Below the pieces are notes generated by a model. That model had not been told where the DNA came from, searched no databases, and was given only the letters and a program-made list of their open reading frames with translations. 64,000 bases of DNA from positions 45,265,293-45,329,292 of the forward strand of contig OZ024927.1 of NCBI GenBank assembly GCA_964017235.1. The letters run 5' to 3'. The DNA is from Sabellastarte sp. h YS-2021. Lineage: Eukaryota; Annelida; Polychaeta; Sabellida; Sabellidae. Positions 10,801 to 22,800 of this stretch are shown one piece after another (the first letter of the stretch is position 1; the number at the start of each line of letters is the position of its first letter). The position numbers and the translations under genes were made by a program.

Positions 10801-13800
10801 CTGTGGTGTCATGGTCGTCTCTATGGTTTATATAAGATTGTGACTCATTCTTGTTTTGGTATCACAAGTTCGTCCAATGGTTATACAATGTGAGTATAGC
10901 TAAATAAATAATGGAGGTTGTCTCTCAGTGATAAACATTTGTACTCCTCTCTAGACCGAATTTCTGTCTCAATGCTGTTGATATTTGTGACGGTACGCAA
11001 TGGTGAGAGACAGTGTTCACACATATACCCTGCTTGTTTTCTGTGTAAATCTTGAACAGCATGTTTCTGCTGTCCTGTCCAATTTTATTTGTCCCTTTGA
11101 AAAAAATTGTATGTGAAACAAATTATAATGTAAATATATTCAACAGTTGTTCAGACATTACGGTAAAATAATTTAGGTCAGCAGGAAGGAAAGTGAAGTT
11201 TTGTTTACATTTCTAAAAGTGGTTCAAAAGTATATATACCAGCAGGATAGGCATTAAATAATAGTGAACGACAATATACATACCTTAGAGAATGTATATA
11301 TCACTTTATATTTTTAGTTATGAGTCTAGAAATGTGCTTTTCAAAATTTACACAGAAAACGAGTACCAGGGAACTCTGTCCCATGCCACTGCGATCCGTC
11401 AGTATGTAAATATGCAATATCTCGGAAACCGTAAGGTGTCAGAAATTGATACTTGGTAGGGACATTGGTTAGGGGGTGTAGGTGTGCAGCGTCATGGTGT
11501 GACCTTGATTTGACCTTGCCGTAGTGACCTATAAAATCTTGTCCGGGCTATATGTCGGAAACCGTAAGGTGTAGGAAGTTCATAGTTGATACTTGGTAGG
11601 GACAATGGTTAGGGGGTGTAGGTGTGCAACATCATGGTGTGACCTTGATTTGACCTTGCCATAATGACCTTGAAGTATGAAATCTTGTCCGGGCAATATC
11701 TCGGAAACTGTAAGGTGTAGGAAGTTCAACGTTGATACTTGGTAGGGACATTGGTTAAGGGGTGTAGGTGTGCAACGTCATGGTGTGACCTTGATTTGAC
11801 CTTTGACCTTGCCGTGGTGACCTCAAATTATAAAATCTTGTCTGGGCTATATCTAGGAAATCGTAAGGTGTAGGAAGTTGATACTTGGTAGGCACATTGG
11901 TTAGGGCGTGTAGATGTGCAACTTCATGGTAGATTATTTATTTGACCTTGTGTAGGTGTGCATCATGGTGTGACCTTTAACTTTAGCTCTACCAAAGTGT
12001 GTGCAGCTGCCATAATTGAGACATGTTTCTCCTATGACAAAGATCTCTTATAGATTGCTGCAACTGATTATTATTTTTACTTTTACATAATTGTGTTATT
12101 TCCATTGACATCTATCTGTCACGTGCTCTATTTATAACATATGTACTGCTAAGTGTTACTGAAACTTCAAAGTGAGTAAAATAACTTCTCAATCCTAACT
12201 GTAACGAATCTAGTATTATAGATTGGTGCCCTGATTGGTAAAATTTTACTAGATCACTTTTAAAGCACTCTGAAAGGCAGATGTAATGTTACAAGAAGTA
12301 TTATTCAGTCAGTATATGTTGGTCTACATATGAGCATATATTTGGCCAGGAGTTTCCGACAGATGGATATCAAGACAATTGTCATGATAGAAAGTCGGCT
12401 ACCACTGTTGCCATGGCAACACTTAAGATTTTCGTTTCTTAAAGTTTGTGGGTGTTCCACAGCCTTAACCCATTCATGGATTTTCACCAAATTTTCAGGA
12501 TATGTTTACCCCAAGAGCGTCTAGAGCTGATTAGGTTTTAGGGGGTATCTGGCAGCAACTGCCACACTTAAAATTTTGGGGTCTTAAAGTTTGTTCTAAA
12601 ATCTTTACTATTTTCTGTAACCTAAAATATTGCAGCTAGTTGTATCAGATTTGCACAAAATGTAAATGGACAGGAAAGCTCGTCTCAGAGTAATCGTGTC
12701 CTTGTTTTGGAAACAAAATGGCCGCCATATCACATCGTTAATGCCAAATAGGAAGGTGATCATGTCAAAAAGGCCTTATATCTCCCTTATAATTGTTTCT
12801 AGGGTTTCAAAATATGAAAACTACTTTTAAGAAATCATGGCCTGTGAATCTTTTGTAGAACATCTTTTGGGTCCTCTATACTTCTTACAACGGATGTTGT
12901 TCCTAAGAATTTCCCAAAACTCAATGTCATTGGCCATTTACCTGTACCTGCGGGCTGGCTTTTTTGCCTGCCGAGGCTGGCTATTTTTAAAATTGAAATT
13001 ACTCATTTCAGTAATAATAAATCCTTTGAGGCACATAGAGTCTCAAAATTCAATCTTAAAAACTTCAACTGAATGTTTCCTTATTATTATGTTTCCTTAT
13101 TATTATTATTATGTTTATGTAGTATGGACTTCTGTACCACAGATAATCATGTTTGGTAATGTTTGCAGTTTAATGAAATTTGAATATTTACTAGGCTGTT
13201 AGAAATTCCAGTCTGGCGAGATTTGAAATTTTACAGGTAGAAACTCCATTTGGACTGTCTGCTGGTGGCCAGTCAAACTTCGATCCACAGGGTATCTAAG
13301 AAATGTACTATTGGCAATTTTCAAAAAAAAAATTCCTCTCCCCAAAAATGGAGGCCATTTTGAATGTTTGCCAAAAATGGAAAAATAAAAGTTTCCTTCT
13401 ATCACCTTAACTGTGCGAGATAGAGCGATCTTATCGAAATTTTCGACCCACAGGGTATCTAATCAATGTACTCTGCAATTTTCAAAAAAATTTCCCCTCC
13501 CCAATAATGGCGGCCATTTTGAATTTTCGAATTTTTGCCAAAAATGGCAAAACACAAATTTGCTTCTATCTCCTTAACCGTGCGAGATAGAGTGATTTCG
13601 TCGAACTTTTCGACCCACAGGGTATCTAAGGAATGTAATCTTTGCAATTTTCAAAAAATTTTCCCCTCCCTAAAAATGGCGGCCATTTTGATTTTTCGAA
13701 TTTTTGCCAAAAATTGCAAAACACAAGATTGCTTCTATCTCCTTCACCGTTCGAGATAGAGCGATTTCGTCGAAATTTTTGACCAATGGGGTATCTAAGA

Positions 13801-16800
13801 AATGTACTCTTTGCAATTTTCAAAAAATTTTCCCCTCCCCACATACGGCGGCCATTTTGAATTTTCGAATTTTTGCCCAAAATGGAAAAACACAAATTGG
13901 CCTTAACCGTGCAAAATAGAGTTATTTCGTTGAAATTTTCGACCCATAGGGTATCTAAGAAATGTACTCTTGGCAATTTTCAAAAAAATTACACATGATA
14001 CTGTGTGTTCTTCTATGCTATCCTGTTTCTATTCGCACCTACTATCAACAGGGCGTCCTATTTCTAGTTCTATTGTTAATTTTATTTGTGATTAAATTTG
14101 TAGGACTACCAAGTCCTGAATATGATTGGACGAGGAGGATTTGCCTGTGTCTATCGAGCAAGATCACTCAACACAGGTCAAGAAGTTGCAATCAAAATGG
14201 TAGGTTCTGGTTCTTACCTTTTATTTGTTTTTGTTCTCACTATGATATTTTATGAAAATAAATGTCTTGAAGATGGCTATTCCTTATTACCAATAAAATT
14301 CAAAATTGTTGGTTTCTGTAGTCACCAGTGTTTCCATTTTACAAGTGTTTGATCAGAAGACAGTATATTTGTACCCCACAACCTTTAAGGACTGTGTAGG
14401 TATTGTTTTCACCCATGGCATCCAGATGGGAGGCTGAGCTGTTGGGCTTCAGAAAACAGCCTGTGCAGGCTGTGTCTTAGAACTTTGAAATGTAAGATGT
14501 TGAAACTTGGCAGGGACATTGGTTGGGGGGTGTAGGTGGGCAGTGTCATGGTGTGATCTTAAATGTGAGGGCTTAAATGTAACTATAACAGTGTAAAAAG
14601 TACAGTAGAACCTCTATTATCCTATACGTGACTTTTTAAACTTTGGCCTGCAAAATTGTCTTCACCTCTCCGTTTTGAGACATTTTTCTCTTGTCACAAA
14701 AGTATGTAGATTGCTGCAACTGATTATTTTATGTACTTTTACTTAATTGTGCTATGTCGATTGACAGCTGGGGTGTGGCATGATAACATGACCCAAAAGT
14801 GTTTACTGGAGGTGAAATTTTAAAGTCTTTGGGAGATTAAACCTAACTGTTTATTTAGATACTACTATGACCCTTGTATCTACTTCCAATAATGAAAAGA
14901 TAACTTTTTGTCGTTTTGTATATTTTAACTTGAAGAATATAAAGGTGTGTCTGGAAACTCTTCAGATGTGACACATCATGAAATTCTCATTTTTAATAAT
15001 TTTAAAACTTAATTACCAAGCATGTTTTGTGTTTTGCCAATACTATACTGAGCACCCTAACATATATGAATGAAATTAACCATGTATGGAAACTTGGTTA
15101 AATTTTTTGACAGCTTTCTATTTTTGCATATTCAGCACCTATTGAAAAAACACATTTCGTTTCTTGTAAAAAGAAAAGTACTATATCCAAAAAGTTGAAA
15201 CTTTTTGCAGGTGTTAACCTAAAGGTGGTCTACCTCTAAAAGAACCAATGCTAGGATGATTGTACAGGTTTCACATAGGGGCGTCACGACTAACCGAATA
15301 ATCGACAACGGTTAGAATAGTGTTATTTACCGGTTCATATTTTAAAGTCGGAATAATCGCTCAATGTAGTGTAAAAGATGGCAGAAGGTCTGAATCTATG
15401 AAATATGTCCATATTGTCACATAAAATAAGCTAAAATCCCAAAACAGCCACGTTTTCTGCATTGTTTATGCATTCACGTAAAACCGGAAGTACCATTAAA
15501 TCTTATATCGCTCACTTCCTGTCTGAAATAAACGAAGTAGAAGTCGCAGGAAAATGGCAAATTTATTCATTTTTACAGGTTATATACATATATTTTCATT
15601 TTATTTCACATATTTATCATTTCCAGTGCTTTTTACAATATGAAACTTAAGATGTTTGGATGCTATTTTAATTCGACGGTTATTCGTTGTCGACACGAAT
15701 AGTACTTACCGATTAGTCGACATCAAATATTTGGAGTCGTGACGTCCCTAGTTTCACATATGTAGGTCTCCAAAGCAAACTCTTCAGATGTGACACATGC
15801 TCTTCAGACGTGACTTATAGCTCTTCAGATGTGACCTTTTAAAAATTTTAGTGTTCATTTTCTTGTTAAAGCTTAGAAATGTTTATATTGCACCAAGAAA
15901 GTAATAAATAATTATAACTGGCAACATGAGTGTCATTTTTAGATGAAATAAAAGTGGCTCTTCAGATGTGACATACTTCCTTCCTGTCTAGTCAGTGTGA
16001 CGTCACATCATCTTTTCCATGTGGTACGTGTACTGTGCAGATGAGTTTTTTGGGAAGCTTTCAGAAATTGAAGAATTTGCTGATTGTTTGCGGATTTGAA
16101 CTTTAATTTCATATTTTTTACATATAGTGATTGTTACTTCTCAACATGGTATCACCGGGACAGAAGAGAGGGACATGATATTATTTAATGCCAACCTTTA
16201 ATAGTAACAAACCAGTGTGTATGTTATCGTGACAAGAATAAGGGCAGCAACCATTGTGTTTTAAAAGAAGACTATTCTCGCAGTAATATCCTAATCACTG
16301 ATCAGCGGGCATAACTGGCCACATCATCTTACAAACTGAAGAAAGAAAAAGAAGATGGCAAGTCTTGACACGTCTGCTGCTGTTGATACTAGTTAGACCC
16401 TAATAGATTCAACTGTAGTCTCGGTTTTAGGGTCTGTGAATGAACAGAAGAAGCAGAAATCACCTAAGAAGACATTGGCCAAAGACAAGGATAAGGCCAA
16501 AAAGCATTCAAGGTCTTCTAAGTCTTCCAAGCCGTCAACTGACAATAAATTAGAAGCTCTAGATCAGAAATGGTCGGAACATTTCTCAAGGCTGGAGGCA
16601 ATGCTGTTGGCCAGAAGCATTCTACCGTAACTGACCTTCCAGACTGTGAAAGTGACACCAACAGGGGCTCCACCAGCTGGTGCTGTGAAGGCAGCTGACC
16701 CTTTTATTACACCATCTCAGCTTTTTGACAGACCTCAGCCTGTTGATGTGCACCGACCTCAGCCTGTTGGCTCACCCCAGTCCACAGACCAGGTCCCTGC

Positions 16801-19800
16801 TATGCAGCGACAGGTGTCCAGTACGCTGGTTACAGAGACAGTCAGGCAGCTTACCTACATGGACACTGATTCGAATGTCAACCCCGCTGACCGACCTCAT
16901 ACTGTTTGACCAGCAGAGGAAATGGAGCTGTCTGACCTAGATCAGGGTCCGACTTCAGCCGACATTGACCAAGCTCTTTCAGAGGAGCAAACCTACAGAG
17001 AGACAATGAGAGAGGCATTAGACTCCTTCATGGGTTGGAAGCATATCCCCGAACTGGATACAGCCACTTCAGAGGCTGATGACCTCTCCTTTGCAGGACC
17101 AAAACTGCAACCAGTTGGAAAGATTTCAGTCAACATGCTGGGGGCTCGGTGTAGCGGTTAGAATGCTCACCTTTAACCTCTGAGGTCATCGGTTCGAATC
17201 TCAGCCCAGGTACTTCATGTTGGAAAGTTGGTAGTTACTTACCAGTGCCCGGTGGTTTACAGAGCATAATCTTGACCAACTAGCATGACCCTGGCTGTTG
17301 AACATGATGTAAAATAAAAAAATAAATCTAAATTCAGTCAACATACCGACAGATGACAGGTTATGTAAGAAGTTGGATAAGCTCAACCTCATACTAGTTG
17401 AAGGTTACCCTTCTAGGAGTTTGGAGGCTACTGGTTTGCAATGTAACCAGTACACCGGGACTGCCAAATCTCAGGATTGACAAGACAAGGATTCCAGTTC
17501 AATTTCCTATTGGTAATATAAATCTGCCAGACTGAACATTTTCACATCCAGGGTCAGTCCCACCAATTCACAACACCCATGGAATTTACAGTAGTGATGA
17601 AGGTCAAATTGATGGTTTTCACAGGGTATAAGAATCTACCAGTACTTAGATGACTGGTTGGTCAGAGCCAGATCCCACCAAACCTGTCTCCAGCATACAC
17701 ATACCCTAGTAGCTCTGTGTCAGGAGCTGGGTTGGTAAACAGGAAAAAATCAGAACTGGACCCCAAACCACTTAAACAAGTGTTCAACCTCATACGTTAC
17801 CAGTTCAACCTCAAGGAGGGCAAGGTCAGACCCTGTCGCCCACCCTACAGCGCTGGCAAACCTTGAACGCAAATATTCAGGAACTGCTCTCCAAACCAAC
17901 CTGTCAGGTCAAGCAGCTGATGTCCCTGATAAGGGCTACTGAAAGCTACAGAAAAACAGGTCCACCTGTGATGGCTACATATGAGACCTATACAGTGGCA
18001 CCTGAAAAGGAATTGGAAGGTTCCAGAATCGCTAGAAAAGGTGATCCCTATCCCCAGGTCACTCCCTCCTCAGCTAAAGTGATGATCATACAAAGAAAAT
18101 GTTCTTCAAGGTCTACCACTACACTCAGGTGTGCTCTGCCAATCTTTACAGATGTATCAAAAGAAAGCTGGGGCACTAACTTAGGAGAGCACACTATAAG
18201 GGGAACCTGCTCCCTCCCAGAAAGCAGGTTGCACTGGTCTGCTGTGGAAGGATCTGGACCCTCATGCCTTCCTACCAGTAGCCATCTTGGGCAAAGTGCT
18301 GGAGAAGTTTCAGGACTATCTGTGCAACAGAATTATTCTGATTGCTCCAGGGTGGCCCACCATGCCCTGGTTTTGGGACCTAGTGACCATGTCAGGTCAA
18401 ATTCCACTGTACCTGCCCAATCTGCTAACCCAGCCATTTAGTCACATCCCTCACAGGATTCTACCAAACCTAAATCTCAATGTCTGGCTCCTGGAGCCTC
18501 AGTTATCAATGAGCGAGGTTTCTCTGAGGCAGTGGCAGCACGAATTGAAGCTCCTTAGAGAGTCTCAACCAAATCAGTCTATAAGGCTAAGTGAACCATT
18601 TTTACAAAGTGGTGCCACAGTAATCACGTGGACTTCAGGGCAAAGGTTGCTGACTTCCTGTTGAATCTATTCCAGCACAGGAAGTTGCGGCCAAGTACAG
18701 TTGATGGCTACAGGTCAGCCATTGCAGACAAACTGGGAAATTCACCCATCTATAGTAGCAAAGATGAGAATCTCACTTGTCTCTTGGTTAGTTTCCACAG
18801 AGACAGACTTAAGGGTCGGAGAGGCATCCCCTCCTGGAACATCTCTTTTGTATTGCATATAAGTTATTACCTTACCCAATGAACAGGTAAGGCCCTCCCA
18901 ACTGACCCCGCTATCAGCTTACCATGGGTCTAAATAGGTTTAGACATCGAAAAAGATGGTATGATGTCACATTGTTTAGACAGGAAGGAAGTGTTTTAGC
19001 CACATAGCGAATGGACAGTACTAGACTGGTCCTGTTGGTGGAAACACAGATTGACTTTTTCTGTTGTTTGGTGGGCCAGTCTTGCCAACTGTATTAGCAA
19101 TTGTCCAATTGGTCAGAGCTCTTCAGATGTGACATGTTAAATAAGGTCAACTTTTCAGAGTTCTTTTTATTCTAATATATGACAACATATTGAAAATTGC
19201 GGACCTTTGTATAAAGGATTTGCACAAGGTAAAGAATGGGGAAAACGCTGAGACAAAACTATTTAAAGTCACATCTGAAGAGCAATATGTCACATCTGAA
19301 GAGCATTTGGTCACATCTGAAGAGTTCCATTGGTGTCAAACTATTCCAGAAGCGATCTTCCAAGAGCCTTTTTTCTGAACTGGATTGCAACTAAGTGTAT
19401 TTGACTTTCATGGTAAATCATAATAATGATCATTGATTTCATCTATCCATGTCACTGGAAGTAAAATTTACATTTTGTAATGAAAGTGTAAATTTTTAAA
19501 AGTAGGCACCCTCATTTGTATATTAGGGACTTTTTCCAATAAACTTTCATGTCTGTACACAGTTTTATATTCCCTAAAACAAAATACACATGTAATATAA
19601 AATAAAGCTGAAATATTGCTTTTAAAACTATCGATCATGACAATACATCTTCATAGGTTAAACTAAACCTCTTCAGATGTGACGTTTTCTGTTTCGGACA
19701 GAAACTTTTGCCTGTCATTCTGTTGAAGAAAACCATTAGAGGTTTATATTTTCAGGCATTATAATGCACATGTTGTTCCTTCTAAACAGCATCTTTGTTT

Positions 19801-22800
19801 GGTTCTGCAGCTTCTGTTTTTTTTTAAAGGTGGCCTCTTCAGATGTGACAGGGCGTTTCGGACAACAGAATTTAATATTTTAATTCAAATATACTCAGAG
19901 ATGCATTGGGATAATGACTTTAAATCTTGATCACATTTAACCAAAGACTTTAGACTATCATTTGACTAAAAATGTCAGAAAAAGACAAAAAAAATGTTAT
20001 TGTAGTGGGTGCTCAAACAAAGTCACCCAATTTTCAAACCTAAATTTCCATATCCACCAGCACATACTCAAGAGCTTGTAGTTTAAAAAGTAGGGATGGG
20101 TTGGTAGGTCCGGTATCTCGGTGTCGAGAGCATTTTACTGAAATACCGTGACGAGATCTTAAAACCGCCACTTCGCTTGTCAACATATATAATGGAAGGA
20201 AGAGTTAAAATATTAGAAACATACCCAAAATCGGAAGAAATTATCTTTTATCCCATATTTTCGTCCATTTGCAGACTTTTATAAGCGATACGTTGAGCAG
20301 AACTGCCATGTTTTGGTTACGACACTTTATAACCTCAATTTCGCTTGTCAACTCATAAAATTAAAGGAAAACTTAAAATGTTGGAAAGAAACCAGAAATA
20401 TGAAGATATTATACGTTTTTATCACATATTTTGTGCATTTATGAGCTTTTATTGCGATGTCGTTGAGGAAACGTCCATGTTTGTTTGGGGTGAACTAAAA
20501 CGCGAAGTCCCGAATTCGGTACGGTTTTGCATTGGCGACCTACCGATGTACATATTTTTCATACCGACCCATCCCTATTAAAAAGTATTGAAGGTAGGTT
20601 CGAGCTTTATATACCAAATCAAACGTGAGATAATACGCTTTCATAAAAAATTGTTTTTTTGCATTTATTAAGGGATTTGTATGCAATATACACATTTTAA
20701 AACTTTGCTTTTTTCAGAGTGAACAAATTTTTGTGAAAAAATGGGGAATTTTGGTAACATATTCCTTTCTCATAAAAAAACGGCTAATCCAGTTGACCTG
20801 AAGTTGTCTCTCCACAACTGCCCATCATTAAGATATATTTTAATGTGAACCATTTCATTTTATATGCTTTGGTTGGCAAGCTTGACTCAAGTTTTTGAGG
20901 GTAGGTACAAATGGGTCATGTTATCATGCCACACCCCAGCTATATTTCAGTAAATTGTTTTAATACTTTATCTTTACATACATTTTTTCTCTTCCTTTCT
21001 CTACTTAAACATTATTATGACTTTTACATAACTGACATTGGTTGCTGTGAAAGTCTCTTGATCTTTGTAGTGTTTCACTTATTCCATATCTCATGGTGTT
21101 GAAATCTATTTCCCTGGGCTGTGTGGTATGAGCATCTTCGATGCTATTTTTGTTCATTCTTTTGTTAGAGTCATAAACAGTATACTTTTAAAAATATGAT
21201 AAAAGCATCAGACATCAGCCATTCCAGCGGGCTTAAATGTAACTATAACAGTGTAAAAAGTACAGTAGAACCTCTATTATCTGACCCTCTATTATCCTAC
21301 CTTTCTATTATCCAAACCAATTACTCCCCCCAGAGGGTTGGATAATAGAGGTTCTAATGTACTAAATAAAAGTTTATACAACAATTTGTAGTGAATTTAA
21401 ATGAGTTATTGCAATTACAAAAAGCTCACAGTTTTTTCAATGTATAACTTCGAGCATCAGTTATACTGATGTAAAATATACAATGACGTATGCATTGTCT
21501 TTAAATAGAACAAATGTAAGATACCAATTGTACATAGGTACTCTATCGAGAATTAAGCATCCAACAAGGGACACTATTTTGTATACGGCAGAAGACTCAC
21601 ACGTATGGGGCTGCCAGCTCCCAGTCTCTATTGGCTATAGCTCAGCAACGACTAGTCAGATTCTATATAAATTTGACACATGTATGCAGTGGCCCTGAGA
21701 AAGTTTTCTGAATATGGGATTTTGGCATTTTGACCAGTCAGAGAGGTCACATAAGCAAAAACCTTTTTTTTCCTCAAGGGTTATGCTGTGAAGATGATAA
21801 CTACCTATTCTCATGAAATTTGTCAAGTTGGTGTGTTTATATAGATGTCTGGAAAATATGAACTTTTCGAAGTGATCTGATTCAAAATGGCATACTTCTT
21901 AATGTTAATTAAACATTCAGATCTTTCTTAAATCTGAAAATGAAAAAATCCTTAATATCTCAAAACAGTGTGAGATAGAAAGATTCTTGTCTGTCCTTTT
22001 GCCCAAAGCATCATTCTTCCACAGTATTTGGCAGCCATCTTGAATTTCTCTGTAAAACGCAAAACAACTCATTTGTCTCAGAAACTGTGAAATTTTGGGG
22101 GTGGAGGTATGCGCAGAAAATGATATGTTCTGCCACTATCTTGATGCCCATCTTGAATTTCTGTGTAAAACGCAAAAACATGTTTATCTTGGAAATGGTG
22201 CGAGATAGAGCAATTTGATCAAAGTTTTGGCTGGGAGGGTATCATGTAGCAATATGCACATTTTTCAAGATAGAATTGTCCTGCCTTTTTTGGTGGCCAT
22301 TTTGAATTTCTGCATAAAATGTAGAAATTGGTTGATCTTCGAAACGGTATGAGATAGAACGTTTTCGGGTAAATATTAGGTCCATTGGGTCAATTTGGGT
22401 GTATGCAAAGTGATCTGCAACTATTTAAACAAATCGTTCTCCCACCATATTTGGTGGCCATCTTTAATTTCTGTGTAAAATGTAAAAATGTGTTTATTTC
22501 AGAAATGGTGTGTAATAGAGGGATTTTGGCAGAATTTTGGGCCCAGAGAGTATATATAATCATCTGCAACATTTTCAAAAACTTGTTTTCCCGCCATTTT
22601 TGGTTGTAATCTTGAATTTCTGCGTAAAACCAAAAACACGTTTGTCCCAGAAACTGTGCGAGATAGAGAGATTTAGGCCAAATTTTTGGCATGGAGGGTG
22701 TAAGCTGAGTAATATGTACATTTTCCAAAAAATCATTCTCCCACCATTTTTGGTGGCCATCTTGAATTTCTGCGTAAAATGCCAAAACGCACTTAGCTCA

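Larger units (their letters stand above)
15975..18992 (+). mobile_element. DIRS-type tyrosine-recombinase retroelement, internally deleted, with inverted ends
   Basis: Outer ends are inverted: ACTTCCTTCCTGTCTA at 15975-15990 and its exact reverse complement at 18977-18992, with similarity continuing inward about 30 bases (GTGACRTCA, CATCTTTT). Inside, in order: DIRS gag-like fragments, the RT C-terminal part, RNase H remnants and the N-terminal part of the tyrosine recombinase. Inverted terminal repeats with this order define DIRS1-like elements. A SINE at 17137-17332 interrupts it. Confidence 0.85.
14958..19849. repeat. Eleven interspersed copies of the 15-mer CTCTTCAGATGTGAC
   Basis: Forward copies start at 14958, 15780, 15800 (one mismatch), 15821, 15958, 19119, 19669 and 19835. 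Reverse-complement copies lie at 19268-19282, 19289-19303 and 19310-19324. All are inside the 14766-20941 transposon but outside its nested insertions. Subterminal clusters of short motifs are typical of transposase-binding sites in several DNA transposon groups; that role here is inference. Confidence 0.85.
14766..20941. mobile_element. Unclassified DNA transposon with 30-bp perfect inverted ends (intron 2)
   Basis: The first 30 bases (14766-14795, starting AGCTGGGGTGTGGCAT) are the exact reverse complement of the last 30 (20912-20941). Comparison with the empty homologous site near 31635 (AACAGCTATTC) suggests a 4-bp AGCT target duplication, making the true ends GGGGTGTGGC. Subtracting the nested hAT-A, DIRS and hAT-B copies leaves about 2.2 kb without any transposase frame. 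That core carries eleven copies of CTCTTCAGATGTGAC. The superfamily is not recognised; a 4-bp duplication would fit Sola-type or Chapaev-type elements, but no protein supports either. Confidence 0.8.
14372..21128 (+). mobile_element. HINE-like element of the TACCCCACAGCC family, split by a nested transposon (intron 2)
   Basis: The left end TACCCCACAACC (14372) with CCCATGGCATCC after it, one decayed 146-bp-family monomer (14490-14560) and the post-array segment ATTGCTGCAACTGATTATT (about 14715) match the copies at 31209 and 35119. The matching right part resumes at 20942 and ends GGCTGTGTGGTA (21128), followed by the 3' hairpin AGCATC-TTC-GATGCT. Between them sits the transposon at 14766-20941. 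Confidence 0.8.

Noticed and set aside
10618-10990. Solo LTR
   Set aside because: TATA-like and AATAAA motifs are present, but no defined ends, duplication or second copy could be found, so it is only mentioned as a possibility.
17141-17210. Functional tRNA gene
   Set aside because: Poor A box, an attached SINE body and a 12-bp target duplication inside a DIRS element.
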